Shown here in pieces: positions 1-8,107 of a stretch of 64,000 nucleotides of DNA. The stretch spans positions 1 to 64,000 of the forward strand of contig JAAPAO010000093.1 of NCBI GenBank assembly GCA_013115145.1, written 5' to 3'. The stretch is from Perkinsus chesapeaki (taxonomy: Eukaryota; Perkinsozoa; Perkinsida; Perkinsidae). A program made the translations under genes and the position numbers. Positions within the stretch are counted from its first letter, which is position 1; every line of letters begins with the position of its first letter. A model generated the notes under the pieces. The model saw only the letters and a program-made list of their open reading frames with translations. It was not told the origin of the DNA and searched no databases.

Positions 1-674
1 TGACACAATTTGCCATTGGGTCAATAGCACACAATGCCAGAACACCCTAATAGATGTCCAGTAGGTTCTGTATTGGTATCCGGAGCCAAGACAGGCAGTG
101 ACCGGCACAACTGTTCCATGGCGCTGCGCAATATTCTTGTCACAATACGCGTTGTGCTGTACGTGTGCACAAAGCGTCTTTCTAGCGTTAAGCTAGTAAC
201 CGTTTCGTGACTACTACACTTATGACTAAGTTATATATTTCTTGTATTTTCCTAATTATTTATGTCCTCCAGTATTTCTCAGTCTGCGTTGAGTTCAACT
301 TAGAGCATGGTCCACTTCATTTGCGAGGGAGTCGCTCTTCGATATTTGATGCTCATCTGCGAGTTGTCATACAATGAAGGCTCTCAAATAGAGCTTCTCG
401 TAACCCTTATTCTCTTGAGGCACATACATCTCATTTTCAAGTAGGGTATCACTCATTGCGTTTCGTAGTACAGAATAGTCCGAATCTACGGGGTGTTGCG
501 TTTCGTTCAATTGCCGCCATTTGGCTTGTAAGGCAATAACTATGCCACCAGCTGCGTTACTACTATAGACTTTTACAAGAATGCAGTCATAGAGTATGAC
601 TCACAGTGAGACAAGACTCTCTGTCGCAGCGCAAAACAGCAGGAAGCTCCAGGGTTCAGCCTCAGTGCTCTTCG
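1..674. other. 5' flank of the retrotransposon, no gene recognised
   Basis: No open frame longer than about 60 codons with coding character was found on either strand. The last bases before the element, CCGA at 675-678, are the left copy of its target-site duplication. Confidence 0.5.
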
Positions 675-678
675 CCGA

Positions 679-863
679 TATTCTCATCGCGAAGATTATA
701 AGTATCTTTCGTTATCGCGCGCCCTACTAGGCCGTTTCACATCGGAGTAGTATCAAAGCATGATGACTAATTAAGTAATCTTTTTGCCCTATTCCCATGG
801 TTGAGTTACTCCACGACATACCCGATCCATCTAACGAGACCATCCCCCCGACCAATGAGCACA
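679..863 (+). repeat. 5' LTR, 185 bp
   Basis: Identical to 7252-7436 at a constant offset of 6573. It contains the ATG at 797 and the first ~22 codons of the gag-pol frame, so the LTR is partly coding, as in yeast Ty1. The outer flank CCGA at 675-678 matches the flank beyond the right LTR. Confidence 0.9.
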
Positions 864-3800
864 ATCATCCGAGAAACGACATCGCCGATATTCGTCGATC
901 AAGGCGACTAGCCGGCGAGCTGCCTACGCCAAGAAGCCTGTCAGAAATTCAGAGACAAGCTAGACGCCGCGATTCACATCATGGACTAGAAGACCATCAC
1001 CACGAACAGTTCGCAAGAAGACCACTGCAAGAGCATCAGCGGCTAATAAGAGATCATACGGTCCAATACAATCCGTGTCTTCAAGACACGCTACCCGTGC
1101 TAACCGCTCGGCGACATAGTCTACCCCAGGAATTAGACATCAGCCCTACCGGTCAGCGACAACGTCTACCCCGAGAGTTCGACGTCAGCCCTACCGGTCA
1201 ACAACAGCGGCTACCTCAGGAGTTCGAGATCCCCGACAAGGCCCAAATCCTCAAGAGTCGGCAAATGGCTCACAATTTCGATGAATACAAACCAACTGCG
1301 CAACCACAATCTCGCCGCGCCCAGAACAACGGTCACGCGAGGCAGGCGTTCGAGGTTCGTGATCACCGAAATGAAGACTATATCAAGTACCCAACAACAA
1401 AGGAGCCGCCCGCTGGCGTCAACGACATTATAGCAGAGAACGAGCAACGTGATATTCACCGAAGTGCTACCTACCTGGCCGAAACCTGGCGCAAGAAAAA
1501 GCTACCGGTGTATACTGGCGAGGATGAGACCGACGGTGGTATCAGCTTCTCCAATTTAAGAAGGAAGTGGGAGGCCTTCTGCCAACAAGAATGGGTGTCT
1601 CACGAGAGTCCAGCGGCGGTGAGAGCTTTTCTGTCAGCATGCATCAGTGAAGAGCTGGCCGTCGACATCAAGGACGACCAGTATAACTACGTGGATGTTC
1701 AGCCTAATCGAAGAAGCTACTACAAGCAGTTCTACCACTACACTCTACGGTACCTGGGAACCAACCATCAGGACAAGTCCGTCATTACCGGGCTCATCCA
1801 GCAGATCCTCACCGACAAACAAGGCGGAAGGAAACTGAGCGATTTCTTCAAGGCCACCAATGAAAGGCTAAGGGAATTGGAGTACTGCAGCGTGGACAAG
1901 CACTCTCAGTTGCACCCCCTGCACGTTGGTTTCTCATTACAGGCATGTCTGGGAGCGCCTTTCAGAAGCTGGTGGTACGATGTATGCAAGGAAATGGGTG
2001 GCTCCGACAACATCACCACGTTCGACGATCTCAGGCATATTATGCGGGCCCTAGTAAAAAAGGCCCAGGCTCTTCGACAACAACGCCCCGATGGTTACAA
2101 TGCTGAAGGCCAGTATGTAGGACTTCCAGGAGAAGGACAGGTCTACTATGCCAACAACAACACCAACAAGAACAATCAATATCTAACCCTACAACACGGT
2201 CACGCTCCGGCTCCGACCACGGAGGAAGAAGCTCTACAACAAGCACGTCAGACTACCGGCAAAGGAGAAGACAGTCGAGTACGACAGCAGAACTACATCA
2301 AGGACAGCAGGAAGCCCAACTGCCTCCGATGTTTTGACCGGAACGGCGACCACGACGACAACTCTTGCCCGGAGGAAAAGCCCAAGCGTCAGCACGCGCG
2401 GTGTCGTTGTGGCAGCGCCCGTCACCAGCAACAAAGCTGTCCGTTATCGGACAAGGACCTCAAGTGTTTAAGATGTCACAATGATGAAAGAGCTGGTTTG
2501 CCGCATAGGTCCGGGATGTGCCCGCTGTCACTTGAGCAATTGAAGAAGGCCGATGACGACTACCAGCAGAACGAGTTCATGGAGGCTGGGTCACATCCTG
2601 TTGCTACAAGAATTTGCGTCGGCCCTCGACTGCTCGCCGATGTCATACTGGACTCGGGAGCGGGGAGATGCTATGGCCAAGCACGCTTCCTGAGGTGGCT
2701 GGCAGGCCAGCAAGGAGTTCAGCTAACTTGGGACGACGCAGAAGTCAACAACGCCGTTGGTCCTGTGGGAAACAGTCTGGACGTGAAAGGTTCCTGCAAA
2801 TTGGTGGTGTGGCCCCAGAAAGCGGCTGACGACGACAGCAAGGTCAAGATCAAAATTTATGTAGTCGAGAGGCTCATTCCCCAGCTCATCATTGGTGTCA
2901 GTGGCCTACGACTGCTGCGAGTGGGTTTGATGTTTGGCCCAGATGGCATCAGAGGCTACTCAGGGTTGACCCCGCCAGTTCATCTTGAAAAGGTAGACCG
3001 CCAGATCGTTCACAAATACATGAGCAAGGGCACAGAAGAGACCGTCAATCAGGAGGCCGACAATATCACATGCCTTTTTGATACTGTGAACTTCGTTGGT
3101 CTATGCGACGAGCCCGGCGACGACTACACTCAGGATCTGCTCATACCTGCAGGTGTCGCTGAATCGGAGGAGGCCAAGGTGACCACCGGTGTGTTAGCTA
3201 AAACCAAGCGAGGTCTCTCGCTCATAGAAGCACTGCGACATCCACTTGGAACTTTTCGAGGTATTATACTCGATGAGAAGAACTCCACCAACGAGCATCT
3301 GAGTTATAGAGCACTGCATGACTTCAATTGGACGAGAAGGCCAACTCCGACCCCAACCAACAGGAATGCAACCGAGAGACAGGCTCACAAACTGTTCAAC
3401 ACATTATCGAAGAAGAAGCTTCAGGCAGCTTACAACGACGTCATTAAGCAGTATGAAGAATTTGGTCATATTAAGAGGATCGCCCCCAACCAGATCGACA
3501 ACTACTACTACACACCCCACTTTCCTGTGGAGAAGGCTGACAACAACCGTACTACCCGCATAAGACCAGTCTACGATTGGCGGCGATGTAACCCGCTGCA
3601 ACGACTACCACCACCACAAGATGTTTCGATGTGGCCCAGCATCACGGTGACACGCTGCTACCCCTTTGCAGCTTGGTCCGACCTGAAGAATGCTTATCTT
3701 TTTGACCGCACCCCTCTAGCTACAAGAAGATCACATGGGTTTATGTTATACGAGGTGGAGAAAGGCGTCGCTTCCCTACGGCACTACCACTTCCTTGGGC

Positions 3801-4762
3801 TGCCTATGGGATCTAGCTCTTCAGCAGCAGCACTGCAAACCACCACAGGCATCCTGATGGAGATATCCAATGAAGCGTCGGTGGCCAGGATGTGTAGCGA
3901 TGTTATCACGCCAGCGGCGCCAATATGGGATACCTTGGTTGACCACCAAGCGGACGAGGAAGAACTACAAGGCCTACCAGAAGAAGATCTCTACGGTCCA
4001 AGTCCGGCAGCGTTAGCGCTAGCCGAGATCCTGCAACTACAAGATGAAAGCAAGAAGATGGTAAGTGCGGAAGACAGTCCAGACGGTGCTTGCAATTCAG
4101 TACACCCGAGGTGGTCGATGCTATGGAAAAGTGGCTCCAGAAGAGTGAAGTTTGTGGACGATGTCACCACCGGCGCCCAAACCAAGGCTCAGCTGCTATC
4201 TCTTCGGCAAGACGAGAAGGTATGCGCACAGAAGATTGGGCATATGTTCAACGACGCCAAGGAGAAGCACAGCGATGATGATAAGAGTGCCGAGGGCTTC
4301 GGACTAGTCTGGACAGGAGCAGCTGAGGGAGACCAGCTGAAACCAAGGAAGGTGAAGATTTCTTCAGCAGGGTCCGGCGCGATCCAGAAGCTCACGGTGC
4401 GCAATGTCTTATCGCTACTACATCAAGCCTACGATATCATTGGAGTGCTATCATGGACCCTTATGCCCATCAAGCTGATCCTGCGACAGTGCTACACTAG
4501 CAGGCTGCAATATGACGACTTCATTCCCGACAAGCAGACAAACGAAGTTCTGAAGACTATCGACAACTTCAACAAGGCCATAGATGAAACAACGATACCC
4601 AGATACATCGATGTGTCACGAGTGGTGGTACTTTATGCTGACGCCAGTGCCCATGGATTGGGATACGCCATCAGTAACGGTAACCCACGGGAGATTTATG
4701 TCGCTAGCAGTAAGCTCGTTCCCTTGCAGTCGATGCGGTATTCAATACTATTGAATCAATAG
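797..4762 (+). CDS. Gag-protease-reverse transcriptase polyprotein, N-terminal part
   Basis: A 1321-codon frame. The N-terminus is charged and Gln/His-rich, with about three tandem copies of a ~14-residue unit built on RLPxEFDxSPTGQ (codons ~108-150). Cys/His-rich zinc knuckles lie at ~508-585. An aspartic protease motif DSGAG is at residue 619. Reverse transcriptase follows: motif A SDLKNAY near residue 961, and the catalytic FVDD near residue 1119. The RNase H start (LYADASAHGLGYA) is near residue 1278. The frame stops at TAG 4760-4762 inside RNase H, and the domain resumes in the -1 frame, which is open from 4714. The start codon lies within the LTR. Capsid and nucleocapsid functions are inferred from position and knuckles only. 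Confidence 0.85.
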   Translation: MVELLHDIPDPSNETIPPTNEHNHPRNDIADIRRSRRLAGELPTPRSLSEIQRQARRRDSHHGLEDHHHEQFARRPLQEHQRLIRDHTVQYNPCLQDTLPVLTARRHSLPQELDISPTGQRQRLPREFDVSPTGQQQRLPQEFEIPDKAQILKSRQMAHNFDEYKPTAQPQSRRAQNNGHARQAFEVRDHRNEDYIKYPTTKEPPAGVNDIIAENEQRDIHRSATYLAETWRKKKLPVYTGEDETDGGISFSNLRRKWEAFCQQEWVSHESPAAVRAFLSACISEELAVDIKDDQYNYVDVQPNRRSYYKQFYHYTLRYLGTNHQDKSVITGLIQQILTDKQGGRKLSDFFKATNERLRELEYCSVDKHSQLHPLHVGFSLQACLGAPFRSWWYDVCKEMGGSDNITTFDDLRHIMRALVKKAQALRQQRPDGYNAEGQYVGLPGEGQVYYANNNTNKNNQYLTLQHGHAPAPTTEEEALQQARQTTGKGEDSRVRQQNYIKDSRKPNCLRCFDRNGDHDDNSCPEEKPKRQHARCRCGSARHQQQSCPLSDKDLKCLRCHNDERAGLPHRSGMCPLSLEQLKKADDDYQQNEFMEAGSHPVATRICVGPRLLADVILDSGAGRCYGQARFLRWLAGQQGVQLTWDDAEVNNAVGPVGNSLDVKGSCKLVVWPQKAADDDSKVKIKIYVVERLIPQLIIGVSGLRLLRVGLMFGPDGIRGYSGLTPPVHLEKVDRQIVHKYMSKGTEETVNQEADNITCLFDTVNFVGLCDEPGDDYTQDLLIPAGVAESEEAKVTTGVLAKTKRGLSLIEALRHPLGTFRGIILDEKNSTNEHLSYRALHDFNWTRRPTPTPTNRNATERQAHKLFNTLSKKKLQAAYNDVIKQYEEFGHIKRIAPNQIDNYYYTPHFPVEKADNNRTTRIRPVYDWRRCNPLQRLPPPQDVSMWPSITVTRCYPFAAWSDLKNAYLFDRTPLATRRSHGFMLYEVEKGVASLRHYHFLGLPMGSSSSAAALQTTTGILMEISNEASVARMCSDVITPAAPIWDTLVDHQADEEELQGLPEEDLYGPSPAALALAEILQLQDESKKMVSAEDSPDGACNSVHPRWSMLWKSGSRRVKFVDDVTTGAQTKAQLLSLRQDEKVCAQKIGHMFNDAKEKHSDDDKSAEGFGLVWTGAAEGDQLKPRKVKISSAGSGAIQKLTVRNVLSLLHQAYDIIGVLSWTLMPIKLILRQCYTSRLQYDDFIPDKQTNEVLKTIDNFNKAIDETTIPRYIDVSRVVVLYADASAHGLGYAISNGNPREIYVASSKLVPLQSMRYSILLNQ

Positions 4763-6027
4763 TTCGCAAGGAAACTCTCGCATTAGAGCACGGGTTACCT
4801 GCATTGCTGGAACGTGCTAGGGACTTCCCGTATTCGCCTCATCGTGTTTATTACGTATTAACCGACTCGAGTATTGTTCTTCAGAGAATCGAGAAAGTCC
4901 TGCGCCATAGAAGCGGAGTCACCAAAACTGTCTGGAAAACGCCCAAAGGTTGGAGTTCCTGGGAGGTCAATCACTGCAAATCTATCGTCAACCTCTTGCA
5001 CGAGCTCGAACAACTGGCAGGCGCTGAATCGGTCCATTTCGCACATTGTCCTGGTTTGGCCAACCTAGCTGACGGCTACAGCCGAGGTAGCAACCCCTTC
5101 AATGAGCACTTCTACGAGGTCGAGAACTTCTTGCACGAGCTCAACTCTAATATCAACAAAGGTCCCGCTCTTGGCACTAACCACCTTGTTGGCTTCGCAG
5201 CTGATCTAGAGGAGGAGACACAGCTCATGGACACGCCCAAAGAGAACGAGGTTACGGAAGCAACTGCGAACCTTTACAAGGAGATCGTCGACGCCCAGGC
5301 CGAGGACCCTTATACACAAATATGTGTGTTCCTACTCGCTGAGCAGGACACCGACACCAACAATCTCTCGAGTCATCTCCAAGAGCGATTGCGGGAATGG
5401 TCCCATGCCGAGCGAGCAAAGGTCCGAGCTCTATTTTTCGCCAGAGTAGAAGATGGAAGAAAGGTGTTACATTTGGCGGTAGGCCGTACTATTGTGGAGA
5501 ACGATGAGTCCAAGGCCCCTCTATATATACCAGAAACGGTGCGCGGCAGCGTTATCTCTAAGCTACACAGTTTTTATTGCCATCAGCCCGCTAAGTTTTT
5601 AATCGCCTATGCCGAAAGGCACTACTACTTCAAAGGATTGCGTAAGGCTATCAAGGCCTACTCGCGCAGTTGTCCGGGCTGCCAGCGAAGTAGAGGTCCG
5701 AAGGTATGGCCTGACACTAGACCAAGGGTGATACCAAGAGATTTCGAGGTGAACACTGTGTTAGCGCTGGATTGGGTCGGACCGGCTCGGGACCCAACTG
5801 ATAGTGGCACGGCAGTTCCCTTCGTTGGTGGTCACGGGCAACTGCTGCAACCTCTGACCGATGACCAAGCTCCGAAGTATGCGCTGCACATCTACGACAT
5901 CGTCTCTCGTTACAGCGCTTACTACTTGGCACAAGACATTGTCTTGAAGACAAATCTGCCCAATCTGCAAAGATCTTGGTCGACTTTCACCTCACCAAGC
6001 ACGGCTATCCGCAATACTTCGTTGTAG
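4714..6027 (+). CDS. Pol continuation: RNase H end, integrase zinc finger, start of catalytic core
   Basis: This frame is -1 relative to the upstream frame and has its first ATG at 4804. It holds the rest of RNase H (LTDSS followed by a His-Cys-Pro-Gly / LADGYSRGS stretch typical of retroelement RNase H), then the integrase HHCC finger (His pair in HSFYCH, CPGC) near 5570-5690, then the first catalytic Asp of the integrase core in LALDWVG near 5760. Conserved sequence leaves this frame near 5966-5970, at an AAA run, and continues in the next -1 frame. It could be read by recoding, or the change could be a single-base error in the assembly. Confidence 0.8.
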   Translation, partial: ARSLAVDAVFNTIESIVRKETLALEHGLPALLERARDFPYSPHRVYYVLTDSSIVLQRIEKVLRHRSGVTKTVWKTPKGWSSWEVNHCKSIVNLLHELEQLAGAESVHFAHCPGLANLADGYSRGSNPFNEHFYEVENFLHELNSNINKGPALGTNHLVGFAADLEEETQLMDTPKENEVTEATANLYKEIVDAQAEDPYTQICVFLLAEQDTDTNNLSSHLQERLREWSHAERAKVRALFFARVEDGRKVLHLAVGRTIVENDESKAPLYIPETVRGSVISKLHSFYCHQPAKFLIAYAERHYYFKGLRKAIKAYSRSCPGCQRSRGPKVWPDTRPRVIPRDFEVNTVLALDWVGPARDPTDSGTAVPFVGGHGQLLQPLTDDQAPKYALHIYDIVSRYSAYYLAQDIVLKTNLPNLQRSWSTFTSPSTAIRNTSL

Positions 6028-6926
6028 ATCAAGACAAGAGCTTTACAGGAAAGCTCTTTGTCGGATGGGCGGCTTCCCTAGGTATGGTGGTGGTTACCCA
6101 AGCCCCGTATGCGGCATTTCGACGGAGTTATTTGGAGAGGCAGCACCAAGAGTTTTGGGCCCTTATAAGAGCTATTCGAGAAGAACAACAAGCAAAAGGT
6201 TGCCCTTTATCCCCGTGGTATACCATAGTACCTCAAGTATCAGCGGTGCTAAACGCTACCCCTATTGTGGACGACATCTCACCCAACGATTTGGTGTTCA
6301 ATACTCCGCCGAAGCCGCCACCGTCGATTGCGCCTAGACCCCACCATTCGCCGAACCTCGAGGCTTTCATTTCAAGACACGAAAGTGCCCAAGTATACGA
6401 CGACGATAAGTACAAGCAATATGTGGCGGAGAAGAGAGACAGCTACCAAAACATGCTGAAGACCTTCCACGAGCACACCTTGCAGCGACTACGGCGCACA
6501 GCCATCAAGATGGCTGAAAAAAGCCGCCGCCGCCAGACTCCTACCATCACTCCGTACAGGAAGGGCGACCTACTGTGGTTAGCAACTAACGGTATCAGCA
6601 AACTAAAGCCACGTTGGACTGGCCCGGTACGGGTGGTAGGTGGCGAAGAAGTTACTGGCTCAGCACAGCTACTGAGCATTGCGTCTCTAGGAGGCCGACC
6701 ACGAGGACAAGTCCACATTGCCAACGTCAAACTAGCCATTCTTGATGCTCATCAGATCGAGATCTACACGAAGATGGAAACGTCGGAACCGTCAAATACT
6801 CGGCAGCACTGCTGCCGAGTACCACTGGACACCGGAAATACCCCAGCCTGCTGCCGCAGCAGGCTGGGGTATTTCCGGTGTCCGGAGATATCCCTATGGT
6901 TAAGTCCGACAAGTTCCCCGACATAA
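5976..6926 (+). CDS. Integrase catalytic core and C-terminal domain
   Basis: This frame carries the second catalytic Asp (VVDQDKSF) and the catalytic Glu (YLERQHQEFW) of the retroviral-type integrase core, about 35 residues apart region-wise as in D,D-35-E enzymes. It ends in a small beta-rich segment with KGDLLWL and KPRWTGPVRV, like integrase C-terminal domains. Coding similarity ends around 6750; the last ~55 codons run across two hairpins (6797-6821 and 6827-6883) and look non-conserved. The other frame open at 6746-7138 overlaps this end. The listed start is an alternative TTG; the true upstream junction is with the frame ending at 6027. Confidence 0.8.
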   Translation: MVDFHLTKHGYPQYFVVDQDKSFTGKLFVGWAASLGMVVVTQAPYAAFRRSYLERQHQEFWALIRAIREEQQAKGCPLSPWYTIVPQVSAVLNATPIVDDISPNDLVFNTPPKPPPSIAPRPHHSPNLEAFISRHESAQVYDDDKYKQYVAEKRDSYQNMLKTFHEHTLQRLRRTAIKMAEKSRRRQTPTITPYRKGDLLWLATNGISKLKPRWTGPVRVVGGEEVTGSAQLLSIASLGGRPRGQVHIANVKLAILDAHQIEIYTKMETSEPSNTRQHCCRVPLDTGNTPACCRSRLGYFRCPEISLWLSPTSSPT

Positions 6927-7138
6927 GATACTTCATGATGGAGAGCGACAAGGAGGACAGTCACTTAGTGGTTGCGAGGTCAGTGGTACCCTTGAGCAAG
7001 TCAACAGGTTTATGGTTACAGTGCGATCAGTGCGATATATGGACCGAATCTACTCCCGAGCTATATGACTCCTACAAGGGTGATGCTCCATTCAGTTGCG
7101 GTGTTCTCGGCGTTCCATGTGTGTTTCAGGATGTGTAA
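6746..7138 (+). CDS. CW-type zinc finger module at the 3' end of the element
   Basis: The frame is open from 6746 (first ATG 6878) to TAA at 7136-7138. Around 7005-7125 it encodes GLWLQCDQCDIW followed by FSC and GVPC. The spacing of Trp, Cys-x2-Cys, Trp and two distal Cys matches the CW zinc-finger family, whose known members read methylated histone H3 Lys4 in several eukaryotic chromatin proteins. The usual third Trp is Phe here. The frame is -1 relative to the integrase frame it overlaps, so it could be fused to integrase by frameshifting or expressed separately. A chromatin-targeting role, like that of chromodomains in chromoviruses, is inference. Confidence 0.6.
   Translation, partial: CSSDRDLHEDGNVGTVKYSAALLPSTTGHRKYPSLLPQQAGVFPVSGDIPMVKSDKFPDIRYFMMESDKEDSHLVVARSVVPLSKSTGLWLQCDQCDIWTESTPELYDSYKGDAPFSCGVLGVPCVFQDV
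6797..6821. other. Short hairpin, 11-bp perfect stem
   Basis: Bases 6797-6807 pair perfectly with 6811-6821 around a 3-nt loop. It sits six bases before a second, longer palindrome, inside the overlap of the integrase and CW frames. Confidence 0.8.
6827..6883. other. Perfect 57-nt palindrome, 28-bp stem
   Basis: Bases 6827-6854 are the exact reverse complement of 6856-6883, with the single base 6855 at the centre. Such a structure in RNA could act in frameshifting, packaging or 3'-end formation. As DNA it would tend to be unstable, which suggests selection or recent origin. Confidence 0.9.
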
Positions 7139-7251
7139 CGATTCACTGTATATCTAGTGTATTGTCGATCATTGTTTGATTTACTCCGCGGCCTCACGCG
7201 TATATATTGGAGTGGTAGCAACCAGTAGCTACACCTCCCGTGGCCCGCCAG

Positions 7252-7436
7252 TATTCTCATCGCGAAGATTATAAGTATCTTTCGTTATCGCGCGCCCTAC
7301 TAGGCCGTTTCACATCGGAGTAGTATCAAAGCATGATGACTAATTAAGTAATCTTTTTGCCCTATTCCCATGGTTGAGTTACTCCACGACATACCCGATC
7401 CATCTAACGAGACCATCCCCCCGACCAATGAGCACA
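7252..7436 (+). repeat. 3' LTR, 185 bp
   Basis: Identical base for base to 679-863. It ends in CACA and is followed by CCGA (7437-7440), the right copy of the target duplication. It includes the gag ATG and its first codons, which here run into flanking DNA. Confidence 0.9.
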
Positions 7437-7440
7437 CCGA

Positions 7441-8107
7441 TGATTGTTGAAGAGGTTGTTTTCAGCGAGAAGACAATTCAGACTCATTCTTAGATCCCCC
7501 CGTTGAGTACTCAATAGAGCACGTGGCGAGTTAAATGCAACCAGTAGTTGATTCTTGAGCTCTTATCAGTCATATAAACCACCATCATATAGTTATCAGC
7601 TATCCCAGCTTAATTGAGCCGTGACCTTTCGGAAACGTTGGCCTCACAACCATTCCAACAACGAGTCGGCCACACAGTCGCAGCTCTCTTTGAAGGAGCG
7701 TGGGTACTCAAGGAGGGCACATCTCATTCTAGCGTGATAAGGACCAAGGGCCCAACGTCAGGGCCTTGAAGATAGGACTTCAAGGTAAATACTGTAGTTA
7801 TACCGCAAGGAGCGACGATCTCGCCGGAACCGCCACGCCAGAACCAACGAACAAATGATTCTGTCGTGCAACTTGCATGAAAGGCGCATAATGAAACGCA
7901 TACGTGAGGGAATCTTTCCGTGACTTGTGCACTTGCCAGTTGCCCCTTGTTTGACAATCTCCTCTCCGCGGGCAAGTCAAGCAATATCACAGGAGAGGGC
8001 GCTGCATGCCTTCGAGCTGGCCGAGTTGATAGGTGTACGGCGAACACCAGAAATGATGTAATTTACACGCCCGGGTGAGCATTAGTGTGGCGAGTTAGAT
8101 ACGAGAG
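7441..8107. other. Spacer downstream of the retrotransposon
   Basis: I see no gene. Minus-strand open frames of up to 107 codons occur at 7724-8047 but show no recognisable domain, and no splice pattern links them to anything. Confidence 0.4.

Larger units (their letters stand above)
679..7436 (+). mobile_element. LTR retrotransposon, complete, 6758 bp, possible Bel/Pao or Ty3 relative
   Basis: The element is bounded by two identical 185-bp direct repeats and by CCGA on each side (675-678 and 7437-7440), which I read as a 4-bp target duplication. The LTR ends form an imperfect inverted pair (TATTCTCAT and ATGAGCACA). The interior encodes, in order, gag with zinc knuckles, an aspartic protease (DSGAG), reverse transcriptase (FVDD box), RNase H, and an integrase with HHCC finger and DDE core, then a CW-type zinc finger. 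Gag-PR-RT-RH-IN order fits Ty3 and Bel/Pao elements; the region after the FVDD box resembles the Bel/Pao segment with a 'T.R..LSLL...YD..G' pattern. No convincing tRNA primer-binding site follows the left LTR and no purine tract precedes the right one, so the priming mode is unclear. Identical LTRs imply a recent insertion. Confidence 0.9.

Noticed and set aside
864-900. Primer-binding site after the left LTR
   Set aside because: No TGG-type complement to a tRNA 3' end is present next to the LTR.
7724-8047. A 107-codon minus-strand frame in the retrotransposon flank
   Set aside because: No signal peptide, domain or repeat, and no support from neighbours.
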